35,980 bases of DNA from Pseudomonadota bacterium. GTDB lineage: Bacteria; Pseudomonadota; Gammaproteobacteria; Burkholderiales; Burkholderiaceae_C. Shown here piece after piece: positions 17,464-24,419 of the stretch. Made by a program: the position numbers and the translations under genes. Below the pieces are notes generated by a model that was not told the origin of the DNA, ran no database searches, and saw nothing but the letters and a program-made list of their open reading frames with translations. Location of the stretch: contig JAJZAQ010000029.1 in the NCBI GenBank assembly GCA_021799355.1, positions 1-35,980 of the forward strand, in the 5' to 3' direction. How positions within the stretch are numbered: the stretch's first letter is position 1; every line of letters begins with the position of its first letter.

Positions 17464-17789
17464 ACACCGGCCAGAGCAACCGGCTCGATCTCCAGGGCGT
17501 TTTGGCCGAGCGTGGCGAGTTGCGCTACACCCCGGCCGGAATCGAGGCGCTGGACTTCGTGTTGCAGCATCAGTCCACCCAATCCGAGGCAGGCATGCCT
17601 TGTGAAGTGCAGCTGCAGATCAGCTGCGTCGGGTTCGGCACCATCGCTCGCGACATGCACCGCGTCAAACCCGGAGCCGTGCTGCACGTCAGCGGTTTTC
17701 TACGTGCATCGCGTCGCGGCTCGCGCCAGATGAAACTGCACGTCACACAATTTATCGAGGTTAACCATGGCACCACCACGCAAGTTTGA
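17460..17789 (+). CDS. priB: Primosomal replication protein N (PriB), apparent CTG start
   Basis: A 109-residue single OB-fold, single-strand DNA-binding protein of the replication-restart primosome (PriA-PriB-DnaT in E. coli). Family features are N-R-L near the start, the L-R-Y-T-P-A-G-I-x-A-L-D-F segment, L-Q-H-Q-S and [10 protein letters not shown]. Position between rpsF and rpsR is the classical location. The frame has no ATG, GTG or TTG at a sensible place. TTG 17502 would delete the first beta strand, and the next upstream ATG (17295) lies deep in rpsF. The CTG at 17460 is well placed after AGGAG. The gene runs 23 nt into rpsR. Confidence 0.88.
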   Translation: MNTGQSNRLDLQGVLAERGELRYTPAGIEALDFVLQHQSTQSEAGMPCEVQLQISCVGFGTIARDMHRVKPGAVLHVSGFLRASRRGSRQMKLHVTQFIEVNHGTTTQV

Positions 17790-18057
17790 CAAGAAAAACG
17801 ATCCCAAGCGCGCCCGTCGCAACCAGCAGTCGTCGCTGTTCAAGCGCAAGCGCTTCTGCCGCTTTACCGTGGCCAAGGTCGAGCGCATCGACTACAAAGA
17901 CGTCGACACGCTCAAGGATCTAATCGCGGAAAATGCCCGCATCATCCCCGCGCGGCTGACGGGCACCAGCGCGCATTACCAGCGTCAGCTCAACACCGCG
18001 ATCAAGCGTGCGCGTTTTCTCGCGCTGCTGCCCTACACCGATCTGCACAAGGGCTAA
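17767..18057 (+). CDS. rpsR: 30S ribosomal protein S18
   Basis: A 96-residue basic platform protein that pairs with S6. Diagnostic segments are [18 protein letters not shown], the [11 protein letters not shown]-x-Y-Q-R-Q-L segment and the end A-L-L-P-Y-T-D. The N-terminus has a short basic extension, as is common in betaproteobacteria. ATG 17767 follows GAGG (17757-17760) by 6 nt and starts inside the last 23 nt of priB. Confidence 0.98.
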   Translation: MAPPRKFDKKNDPKRARRNQQSSLFKRKRFCRFTVAKVERIDYKDVDTLKDLIAENARIIPARLTGTSAHYQRQLNTAIKRARFLALLPYTDLHKG

Positions 18058-18072
18058 TCCAGGGGCGACATC

Positions 18073-18525
18073 ATGCAAATCATCCTTCTCGAAAAAGTGT
18101 TGAACGTCGGTAACCTGGGCGATGTGGTCAAGGTCAAGGACGGCTACGCGCGCAATTACCTGATCCCGAAAAAAATGGCGCGTCGCGCCACCGCCGCAGC
18201 CCTGGCCGAGTTCGAGGCGCGTCGCGCCGAAATGGAAAAACAGGCCGCCGACAAGCTCGCCGCTGCGCAGGCCGCCGGGGAAAAACTCAACGGCCTGGTC
18301 CTGACCATGGTGCAGAAAGCCGGCGTCGATGGCCGTCTGTTCGGCTCGGTGACGCACAGCGACGTGGCCGAAGCGCTGGCCAAACAGGGCTTCGACGTGA
18401 GTAAGTCGCAAGTGCGCTTCCCCGCTGGCCATGTCAAGACCACCGGCGAGCATCCCGTGGTGATCGCGCTGCATACCGATGTCACTGCCGAAGTGACCCT
18501 GCAGGTCAAAGCCGAGGCCATGTAA
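18073..18525 (+). CDS. rplI: 50S ribosomal protein L9
   Basis: A 150-residue protein that binds 23S rRNA near the L1 stalk. The N-terminal domain M-Q-I-I-L-L-E-K-V[10 protein letters not shown], the motif [11 protein letters not shown] and the long Ala/Glu-rich connecting helix (about 40-75) lead to the C-terminal domain with G-R-L-F-G-S-V-T. An AGGGG lies shortly before ATG 18073. It ends the S6 operon and is followed by a strong hairpin. Confidence 0.98.
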   Translation: MQIILLEKVLNVGNLGDVVKVKDGYARNYLIPKKMARRATAAALAEFEARRAEMEKQAADKLAAAQAAGEKLNGLVLTMVQKAGVDGRLFGSVTHSDVAEALAKQGFDVSKSQVRFPAGHVKTTGEHPVVIALHTDVTAEVTLQVKAEAM

Positions 18526-18548
18526 GCGCCGCCTGGCATCTTGCACGC

Positions 18549-18574
18549 ACGAGGGCCGCATCTGCGGCCCTCGT
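18549..18574 (+). terminator. Terminator hairpin after rplI
   Basis: Perfect 11-bp stem, ACGAGGGCCGC (18549-18559) and GCGGCCCTCGT (18564-18574), with a 4-nt ATCT loop, 23 nt after the rplI stop. The sequence after it is pyrimidine-rich but has no unbroken T-run until CCTTTT near 18596. It probably closes the ribosomal operon and separates it from dnaB. Confidence 0.7.
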
Positions 18575-18597
18575 CGTCTTCGCCCGTCGTCTTCGCC
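18572..18597 (+). repeat. 13-bp exact tandem repeat after the rplI terminator
   Basis: CGTCGTCTTCGCC occurs twice in direct succession (18572-18584 and 18585-18597), beginning in the last bases of the terminator stem. It lies in the rplI-dnaB gap, which otherwise shows no clear -35/-10 pair. Confidence 0.75.
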
Positions 18598-18616
18598 TTT
18601 TGCCGCATGCGGCACA

Positions 18617-20026
18617 ATGCCGCTGGACACCGCGCCCCAGGCGCTGACCGCCGCCCCTCCGACTGCCATGCACGATCAAGCCCTCGACGCCATCCGCACC
18701 CCACCGCACTCGATCGAGGCGGAACAGTCGGTTCTCGGCGGCTTGTTGCTCGACAACCAGGCGTTCGACAAAGTCGCCGATTTGCTCGTCGCCTCGCAGT
18801 TCTACCGCTACGAGCACCGCACCATTTTCCAGGCCATCGCCGACCTGATCAACCTAGGCAAGCCGGCCGACGTCATCACCGTGCTGGAGGCGCTGCAATC
18901 GATCGGCAAGCACGAAGAATGCGGCGGCCTGCCTTACCTGAATTCACTGGCGCAATGCGTGCCCAGCGCCGCCAACATCCGGCGCTACGCCGAAATCGTG
19001 CGCGAACGCGCCGTGCTGCGCCAGCTCGTGACCATCAGCGACGACATCGCGCAAAGCGCCCTCAACCCGCAGGGGCGCGCGGTGCAGCAGATTCTCGACG
19101 AAGCCGAGTCGCGCATCTTTGCCATTTCGGAAGAGGGTGCCAAATCCGCGGCCGGGTTCCAGTCGATGAAAGGGCTGCTGGGCGATCTGCTCAAGCGGGT
19201 GAGCGAACTGGCCGAACGCGGCGGCACCGACACCACCGGCGTGCCTACCGGGTTTGCCGACCTCGACCGCATGACCGCGGGGCTGCAGCCGGGAGATCTG
19301 ATCATCGTTGCCGGCCGGCCGTCGATGGGCAAGACCGCGTTTTCGCTCAACATCGCCGAGCACGTGGCGCTCAACGAGCAGCTGCCGGTGGCGGTGTTCA
19401 GTATGGAAATGGGCGCGTCGCAGTTGGTGCTGCGCGTCGTCGGCTCCATGGGGCGGATCGACCAGAGCCATCTGCGCACCGGCCAGCTCACCGAGGACGA
19501 ATGGACCCGGTTGCCCGAGACCATCGAGCGGCTGGAAGACATCCAGATGCACATCGACGAAACCCCGGCGCTCAACCCGCTGGAACTGCGCGCCCGCGCG
19601 CGGCGTCTGGCACGGCAGTTCGGCGGGCGGCTGGGGCTGATCGTGGTCGATTACCTGCAGCTCATGTCGTCGTCGCGCGACGGTGAGAACCGGGCCACCG
19701 AAATCTCCGAAATCTCGCGCTCCCTCAAGGCGCTGGCCAAGGAACTGCATTGTCCGGTGATCGCGCTGTCGCAGCTCAACCGCGACCTGGAAAAGCGCAC
19801 CGACAAGCGTCCGGTGATGAGCGATTTGCGCGAATCCGGCGCGATCGAGCAGGATGCCGATGTCATCCTATTCATCTACCGCGACGAGGTTTACAACAAA
19901 GACTCCAAAGACGCCGGCGTGGCCGAGATCATCATCGGCAAGCAGCGCAACGGCCCGATCGGTACGGTGCACCTGGCCTTCCTCAAGCCGCTGACGCGCT
20001 TCGAGAACCTGACCCGCGAATTCTGA
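18617..20026 (+). CDS. dnaB: Replicative DNA helicase DnaB
   Basis: A 469-residue hexameric 5'-3' helicase that drives the replication fork and recruits primase. The N-terminal domain begins at P-P-H-S-I-E-A-E-Q-S-V-L-G-G (29-42). The RecA-like domain has Walker A G-R-P-S-M-G-K-T (233-240), F-S-M-E-M, Walker B V-V-D-Y-L-Q-L-M and the arginine-rich S-D-L-R-E-S-G-A-I-E-Q-D-A-D. No intein is present. ATG 18617 gives a 28-residue lead; ATG 18668 would give a lead nearer the family norm, and neither has a clear Shine-Dalgarno. PriB and DnaB cooperate in restart, which fits their proximity. Confidence 0.97.
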   Translation: MPLDTAPQALTAAPPTAMHDQALDAIRTPPHSIEAEQSVLGGLLLDNQAFDKVADLLVASQFYRYEHRTIFQAIADLINLGKPADVITVLEALQSIGKHEECGGLPYLNSLAQCVPSAANIRRYAEIVRERAVLRQLVTISDDIAQSALNPQGRAVQQILDEAESRIFAISEEGAKSAAGFQSMKGLLGDLLKRVSELAERGGTDTTGVPTGFADLDRMTAGLQPGDLIIVAGRPSMGKTAFSLNIAEHVALNEQLPVAVFSMEMGASQLVLRVVGSMGRIDQSHLRTGQLTEDEWTRLPETIERLEDIQMHIDETPALNPLELRARARRLARQFGGRLGLIVVDYLQLMSSSRDGENRATEISEISRSLKALAKELHCPVIALSQLNRDLEKRTDKRPVMSDLRESGAIEQDADVILFIYRDEVYNKDSKDAGVAEIIIGKQRNGPIGTVHLAFLKPLTRFENLTREF

Positions 20027-20027
20027 T

Positions 20028-20050
20028 CCACCGCGACCGCACGGCGGTGG
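20028..20050. terminator. Hairpin between convergent dnaB and phoH-like genes
   Basis: 7-bp inverted repeat, CCACCGC (20028-20034) and GCGGTGG (20044-20050), with a 9-nt loop, filling most of the 29-bp gap between the two stop codons. No T-run on either side. It may stop transcription from both directions or block 3' exonucleases. Confidence 0.45.
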
Positions 20051-20055
20051 CGGCT

Positions 20056-21717
20056 TCAGAGCACGTCGCTGGCATAGTCGGCCAGGCGGCTGCGCTCACC
20101 CCGCGCCAGGGTGACGTGGCCGCTGTGCCGCCAGCCTTTGAAGCGGTCGACCACGTAGGTCATGCCCGAGCTGCCCTCGGTCAGATACGGCGTGTCGATC
20201 TGCGCGATATTGCCCATGCACACCAGCTTGGTTCCCGGACCGGCGCGGGTGATGAGGGTTTTCATCTGCTTCGGGGTGAGGTTCTGCGCTTCGTCGATGA
20301 TGACGTATTTGTTGAGAAAGGTGCGGCCGCGCATGAAATTGAGACTCTTGATTTTGATTTTGGAGCGGATCAACTCCTGCGCCGCCGCGCGCCCCCATTC
20401 GCCGCCGACATGGCCGGCCTCGCTTTGATTGAGCACTTCGAGGTTGTCGTCGAGCGCTCCCATCCAAGGGCCCATTTTTTCCTCCTCGGTGCCAGGCAGA
20501 TAGCCGATGTCCTCGCCCACCGGCACGGTCACGCGGGTGACGATGATTTCGTTGTAGCGGCGCGCATCCAGCACCTGCGACAGCCCGGCGGCCAGCGCCA
20601 GCAGGGTTTTGCCCGTCCCGGCCTGGCCGGCGAGCGTGACGAAATCCACCTCCGGGTCCATCAGCAGGTTGAGGGCAAAATTCTGCTCGCGGTTGCGTGC
20701 AGTCACCCCCCAGACGGCATTCTTTTGGTGGGTATGGTCGCGTAGGACCTGCAGCACCGCGGTGTTGCCCCGGATTTCCTTGACGCGGGCGTCAAACGGC
20801 GGCGCGCTGCCGTTTTCCCAGTACACCGCCTGGTTGACCAGCATCTGGCTGACAAAAGGCCCCTGGACCCGGTAATAGGTGTTGCCGGCCTGCTGCCAGC
20901 TTTCAACGGCTTTGGCCTGGCGCTCCCAGAAGTCTGGCGGCAGCACCATCATGCCGGTGTAGAGCAAGTCGGCGTCGTCGAGCGTTTTGTCGTTGGCGTA
21001 GTCCTCGGCATGCAGTCCCAGCGCACGGGCCTTGACGCGCATGTTGATGTCCTTGGACACCAGGACGACGGCGCGCTCGGGGTGGCTGCGGGTCAGGTCT
21101 TGCAGGACGGCGAGGATCTGGTTGTCCGCCTTGCCCTGCGGCAGGGCGATGGGCAACTCGACGTCGTGCGCCCGGGTCTGAAAAAACAGCCGTCCGCGCG
21201 CTTCCGCATGGCCCGTGCGGTTCAGGGCAATGCCCTGGTCGATGCCGCTGCCGGTGTCGGCGACCAGGGCGTCGAGCTCGCGGCTGACCTGCCGGCCGTT
21301 GCGCGCCACTTCGGACAATCCCTTTTTGTGCGCGTCGAGTTCTTCCAGCGTCACCAGCGGAAGGTAGATGTCGTGCTCCTCGAAGCGGTAGAGCGACATG
21401 GGGTCGTGCAGCAGCACGTTGGTGTCGAGCACGAACAATTTGGGCGGTTCGCTGCTTCGGGCGGTGGCCTTGGCACCGGCGCGCGCCCTGGTTTTGGCCC
21501 GGGACGCAGCAGGCGCGGGGGTTGCAGGGGACGGAACGCTCGCCACCTCAGCCGGGACGATCGCCGCTGGCGTCGGTGCGGCGGCAGCCTGCGGTGTGCC
21601 GGCGGCTTTGGCGGATTGGTTGCGTGCCGGTTTTCCTGCAGCGGCGGGTGCCGGGGTGGACTTGACAGTCTGCGACAACAGGCTGCCCAAAGACTTGGGA
21701 GGAGGCGGCAGAGGCAT
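20056..21717 (-). CDS. PIN-domain plus PhoH-type ATPase
   Basis: A 553-residue protein with three parts. Residues 1-90 are an Ala/Pro/Lys-rich, probably disordered lead. A PIN-type nuclease domain follows (about 93-230) with acidic residues Asp98 in L-D-T-N-V, E-E-L-D near 125-128, Asp198 in K-A-D-N and Asp223 in S-K-D-I-N. The C-terminal PhoH ATPase has Walker A G-Q-A-G-T-G-K-T (364-371) and Walker B V-I-I-D-E-A-Q-N. PIN-PhoH proteins are thought to couple an RNA helicase-like motor to a ribonuclease; the substrate here is unknown. A terminator upstream separates it from the peroxiredoxin gene, so it likely has its own promoter, which I could not identify. Confidence 0.92.
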   Translation of the reverse strand: MPLPPPPKSLGSLLSQTVKSTPAPAAAGKPARNQSAKAAGTPQAAAAPTPAAIVPAEVASVPSPATPAPAASRAKTRARAGAKATARSSEPPKLFVLDTNVLLHDPMSLYRFEEHDIYLPLVTLEELDAHKKGLSEVARNGRQVSRELDALVADTGSGIDQGIALNRTGHAEARGRLFFQTRAHDVELPIALPQGKADNQILAVLQDLTRSHPERAVVLVSKDINMRVKARALGLHAEDYANDKTLDDADLLYTGMMVLPPDFWERQAKAVESWQQAGNTYYRVQGPFVSQMLVNQAVYWENGSAPPFDARVKEIRGNTAVLQVLRDHTHQKNAVWGVTARNREQNFALNLLMDPEVDFVTLAGQAGTGKTLLALAAGLSQVLDARRYNEIIVTRVTVPVGEDIGYLPGTEEEKMGPWMGALDDNLEVLNQSEAGHVGGEWGRAAAQELIRSKIKIKSLNFMRGRTFLNKYVIIDEAQNLTPKQMKTLITRAGPGTKLVCMGNIAQIDTPYLTEGSSGMTYVVDRFKGWRHSGHVTLARGERSRLADYASDVL

Positions 21718-21757
21718 GGGGCAAAAGACGGTCCAGGGGGTAGAAACGGCTAGACGG

Positions 21758-21797
21758 AAAAGAAAAACCGCCGTTTGTCGGGTGACAGCACGGCGGT
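21758..21797 (-). terminator. Rho-independent terminator between the peroxiredoxin and phoH-like genes
   Basis: On the minus strand, ACCGCCGT (complement of 21790-21797) pairs with ACGGCGGT (complement of 21767-21774) and is followed at once by a T-tract of five T, one C and four T. The loop holds a second small stem, TGTC/GACA. This is a textbook intrinsic terminator for transcripts arriving from the peroxiredoxin gene. The remaining gap (21718-21960) has no other recognisable element. Confidence 0.85.
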
Positions 21798-21960
21798 GGC
21801 AGACCAGCGGCGCTGGCGCGGCCGCAGCAAGGCGTCTGGCCTGCGCGGGGGCAACGCAGCCACGGGCAAGCCGGAACGGCTCAGGCGGCTGGATCGGAAG
21901 GTCGGATTCAAGGCGGCGCGGTGCCGGGGCAAACGCGATGACGTCGGTGCTCTAGAGGGA

Positions 21961-22425
21961 TCAGAGTTTCTGGATCACGTCGAGCACTTCGTCGACATGG
22001 CCGGCGACTTTGACACCCCGCCATTCCTGGCGCAGCACTCCCTGGGTGTCGATGACGAAAGTGCTGCGTTCGATGCCTTTGACTTTTTTGCCGTACATGA
22101 TTTTGTTTTTCACCACGCCGAACATATGGCAGAGTTTTTCCTCTGTGTCGGCGATCAGCTCGAAAGGCAGTTCGAGGTGCGCCTTGAATTTTTCGTGCGA
22201 CATCAGGTTGTCGCGCGAGATGCCGAAGATCACGGCGTTGGCCGCCTCGAAGTCGGCGTATTTGTCACGAAAATGCATCGACTCGGTGGTGCACCCCGGA
22301 GTCATGTCTTTGGGGTAGAAGTAGAGAACAATTTTTTTGCCCAGATAGTTTTTCGGGCTGAACTGCACGCCACCAGTGGCAGCGGCTTCAAAATCGGGTA
22401 CCACTTTGTTCAAGACCAAGGCCAT
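21961..22425 (-). CDS. bcp: Thiol peroxidase of the Bcp/PrxQ type, without the usual resolving Cys
   Basis: A 154-residue thioredoxin-fold peroxidase that reduces hydroperoxides in the cytoplasm. The active-site segment Y-F-Y-P-K-D-M-T-P-G-C-T-T-E gives peroxidatic Cys45. The residue five positions on, Cys50 in E. coli Bcp, is Met here (C-T-T-E-S-M). A third Cys is kept at position 99. So the enzyme is either 1-Cys or uses Cys99. ATG 22425 follows a good AGGAGA. It is downstream of the Mth938-domain gene on the same strand and upstream of a strong terminator. Confidence 0.94.
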   Translation of the reverse strand: MALVLNKVVPDFEAAATGGVQFSPKNYLGKKIVLYFYPKDMTPGCTTESMHFRDKYADFEAANAVIFGISRDNLMSHEKFKAHLELPFELIADTEEKLCHMFGVVKNKIMYGKKVKGIERSTFVIDTQGVLRQEWRGVKVAGHVDEVLDVIQKL

Positions 22426-22535
22426 GAAGTCTCCTGCTGGGCTGTTGCGGCGTCACTCCCGTTGTGCCGAGTCATTTTTTGCGGGAGTCAAAGCGCAATC
22501 AAAAGCTTCATTTTACCGTGCGAACCGCGCCGGTT

Positions 22536-22910
22536 TCATTCGATGATCACTGCAGCGAGCACGCGACGTCCTTCGCCGGCGAGGATGTTGTACGTGCGGC
22601 AGGCGGCGGCGGTATCCATCACCTCCCAGCCGACGCGACAGGCGATGAACCGGCGCAACAGTGCCGGAGCCAGCATGTGCTGCTGCCGGCCCGTGCCGAT
22701 GAGCACTACCTCGGGCAAGGGTTCGGTCAGCAGCACGTCCAGATGGGCCGCCGACATTTCCGCAGCCGTCGGCACGTCCCAGGGCTGGGGCGCCTGCTGG
22801 GGGCCAAAGATGCATGCCGCGGTCTGGCGCACGCCGTTGACATCGATATAGCCCTGCCCGTAGGCGGACACCATTTGCGTGTCGGGGACGAGGTCAGGCT
22901 GGAGTTTCAT
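22536..22910 (-). CDS. Mth938-like (DUF498) domain protein
   Basis: 124 residues. The pattern M-K-L-Q-x-D near the start, the V-V-L-I-G-T-G-R-Q strand and the C-terminal E-V-M-D-T-A-A-A-C-R-T-Y-N-I-L-x-G-E-G-R-x-V-x-A-A are characteristic of the Mth938/DUF498 family, related to the mitochondrial complex I assembly factor NDUFAF3. Its bacterial role is not established. The frame is open upstream to 23087, but that stretch is low in family similarity, so I start at ATG 22910. The 110-bp gap to the peroxiredoxin gene holds a loose inverted repeat but no terminator. Confidence 0.85.
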   Translation of the reverse strand: MKLQPDLVPDTQMVSAYGQGYIDVNGVRQTAACIFGPQQAPQPWDVPTAAEMSAAHLDVLLTEPLPEVVLIGTGRQQHMLAPALLRRFIACRVGWEVMDTAAACRTYNILAGEGRRVLAAVIIE

Positions 22911-22929
22911 GCTGGCCACCAAGCGGAAA

Positions 22930-22949
22930 GACGCCTTGCCGCAGGCGTC
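22930..22949. other. Hairpin in the leader of the DUF498 gene
   Basis: Perfect 7-bp inverted repeat, GACGCCT (22930-22936) and AGGCGTC (22943-22949), with a 6-nt loop, ending 20 nt upstream of ATG 22910. It would lie in the 5' leader if the -10 at 23018-23013 is used. Role unknown. Confidence 0.35.
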
Positions 22950-23012
22950 ATGGCTGCGTCGCGTCAAGGGCGGAGCACGGACGCCGCCAGCAACGATCGC
23001 AGTTGCAGGTAA

Positions 23013-23018
23013 ATTATA
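23013..23018 (-). promoter_or_regulatory. Perfect -10 hexamer for the DUF498/peroxiredoxin genes
   Basis: The minus strand reads TATAAT at 23018-23013, 102 nt before the DUF498 start codon, in an AT-rich island of otherwise GC-rich DNA. The -35 position at 17-bp spacing reads TCAACG, only 3 of 6. Confidence 0.45.
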
Positions 23019-23111
23019 GGGTTCACCGCTGGTGCCGTTGACGGTGGGACGCGTGGCGTTCACCGGGCGATGGCGGAGGGATTTCACCGCTGCGGCGGCG
23101 CCAGCTGGGCT

Positions 23112-23140
23112 TTGTATGCCGCTTAGTGACGCCGCTTAAT
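23112..23140 (+). promoter_or_regulatory. Candidate promoter for the alaA-hom-thrC operon with direct repeats
   Basis: TTGTAT (23112-23117), a 17-bp spacer, then CTTAAT (23135-23140), 3 of 6 and 4 of 6 to consensus. The octamer GCCGCTTA occurs at 23118-23125 and again at 23131-23138, 13 bp apart, within the spacer and over the -10. This could be a protein-binding site. Evidence is pattern only. Confidence 0.3.
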
Positions 23141-23166
23141 TGCGCCGAAAAGGGAGTGAGGTAGCC

Positions 23167-24399
23167 GTGCGCGAGTTTCGCAAATCCGACAAATTGGCCG
23201 ATGTCTGTTACGACATCCGCGGACCCGTGCTCGACAAGGCCCGGCAGATGGAAGAGGACGGCCAGCGCATCATCAAGCTCAACATCGGCAATCTGGCGCC
23301 GTTCGGCTTCGAGCCGCCCGACGAGATCGTGCAGGACATGATCCACAACCTGCCGGGAGCCGCGGGCTACACCGACTCCAAGGGGCTGTTCGCGCCGCGC
23401 AAGGCCATCGTGCATTACACGCAGGAAAAGGGCATCGCCGGGGTGGGCATCGACGATGTGTTCATCGGCAACGGCGCGTCCGAGCTGATCAACATGGCGA
23501 TGAACGCGCTGCTGAACAACGGCGACGAGGTGCTGATTCCCGCGCCCGACTATCCGCTGTACACCGCGTCGGTGGCGCTGTCGGGCGGCACGCCGGTGCA
23601 TTACATCTGCGACGAAAGCAGCGACTGGTACCCCGACATCGCCGACATCCGCCGCAAGATCACCCCCAACACCCGCGGCATCGTCGTCATCAACCCGAAC
23701 AACCCGACCGGGGCGCTGTACCCGCGCGAGTTGCTGGAGGACATCGTGCAGGTGGCGCGCGAGCACGAACTGATCGTGTTTGCCGACGAGATCTACGACA
23801 AGATGCTCTACGACGGCAACACCCACACCAGCATCGCGTCCCTGGCCGACGACGTGCTGTTCATCACTTTCAACGGCCTGTCGAAAAACTACCGCTCGTG
23901 CGGTTACCGCTCGGGGTGGATGGTGGTGTCGGGCAACAAGCGGCAGGCGCGCGACTACATCGAGGGGCTGACCATGCTGGCGTCGATGCGGCTGTGCGCG
24001 AACACGCCCGGGCAGCTGGCCATCCAGACGGCGCTGGGCGGCTACCAGAGCATCAAGGATCTGGTCGCGCCCCACGGCCGGCTGACCCGCCAGCGCGATC
24101 TGGCCTACGAGCTGCTGATGCAGATTCCAGGGGTGAGCGTGGTCAAGCCCAAGGCGGCGCTATACATGTTCCCGCGGCTGGACCCGAAGATGTACCCGAT
24201 CAGCGACGACCAGCAGTTCGCCTACGACCTGCTGGCGCAGGAAAAAGTGCTGATCGTGCAGGGAACGGGGTTCAACTGGCCGCATCCCGATCACTTCCGG
24301 CTGGTGTTCCTGCCCAACGCCGATGACCTCACCGAGGCCATCGGCCGCATCGCCCGCTTTCTCGACCGCATGCGCAAACAGTCGCGCGCCGCGGCCTGA
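23167..24399 (+). CDS. alaA: Alanine-synthesising aminotransferase (AlaA type)
   Basis: A 410-residue fold-type I PLP aminotransferase that makes alanine from pyruvate and glutamate. It closely follows E. coli AlaA: K-L-x-x-V-C-Y-D-I-R-G-P-V-L, L-N-I-G-N-x-A-P-F-G-F, P-A-P-D-Y-P-L, I-N-P-N-N-P-T-G-A, F-A-D-E-I-Y-D-K and N-G-L-S-K-N-Y-R with the PLP lysine Lys240. I start at GTG 23167, preceded by GAGG with 5-nt spacing; TTG 23140 is an in-frame alternative. The hom gene follows after 20 bp. This gene order with hom and thrC recurs in betaproteobacteria, as I recall. Confidence 0.93.
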   Translation: MREFRKSDKLADVCYDIRGPVLDKARQMEEDGQRIIKLNIGNLAPFGFEPPDEIVQDMIHNLPGAAGYTDSKGLFAPRKAIVHYTQEKGIAGVGIDDVFIGNGASELINMAMNALLNNGDEVLIPAPDYPLYTASVALSGGTPVHYICDESSDWYPDIADIRRKITPNTRGIVVINPNNPTGALYPRELLEDIVQVAREHELIVFADEIYDKMLYDGNTHTSIASLADDVLFITFNGLSKNYRSCGYRSGWMVVSGNKRQARDYIEGLTMLASMRLCANTPGQLAIQTALGGYQSIKDLVAPHGRLTRQRDLAYELLMQIPGVSVVKPKAALYMFPRLDPKMYPISDDQQFAYDLLAQEKVLIVQGTGFNWPHPDHFRLVFLPNADDLTEAIGRIARFLDRMRKQSRAAA

Positions 24400-24419
24400 A
24401 TCCCGTTGCGTCTTCGTCT

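Noticed and set aside
21750-21932. 60-residue minus-strand frame between the peroxiredoxin and phoH-like genes
   Set aside because: It reads through the terminator stem, is Arg/Pro-rich, lacks a ribosome binding site and matches no family I know.
22455-22488. Inverted repeat ACTCCCG/CGGGAGT between the DUF498 and peroxiredoxin genes
   Set aside because: The loop is 20 nt and no T-run follows on the minus strand, so it is not a convincing terminator; may be chance.
22911-23087. N-terminal extension of the DUF498 protein
   Set aside because: The stretch overlaps the hairpin and the TATAAT and shows no family similarity; the domain begins at ATG 22910.
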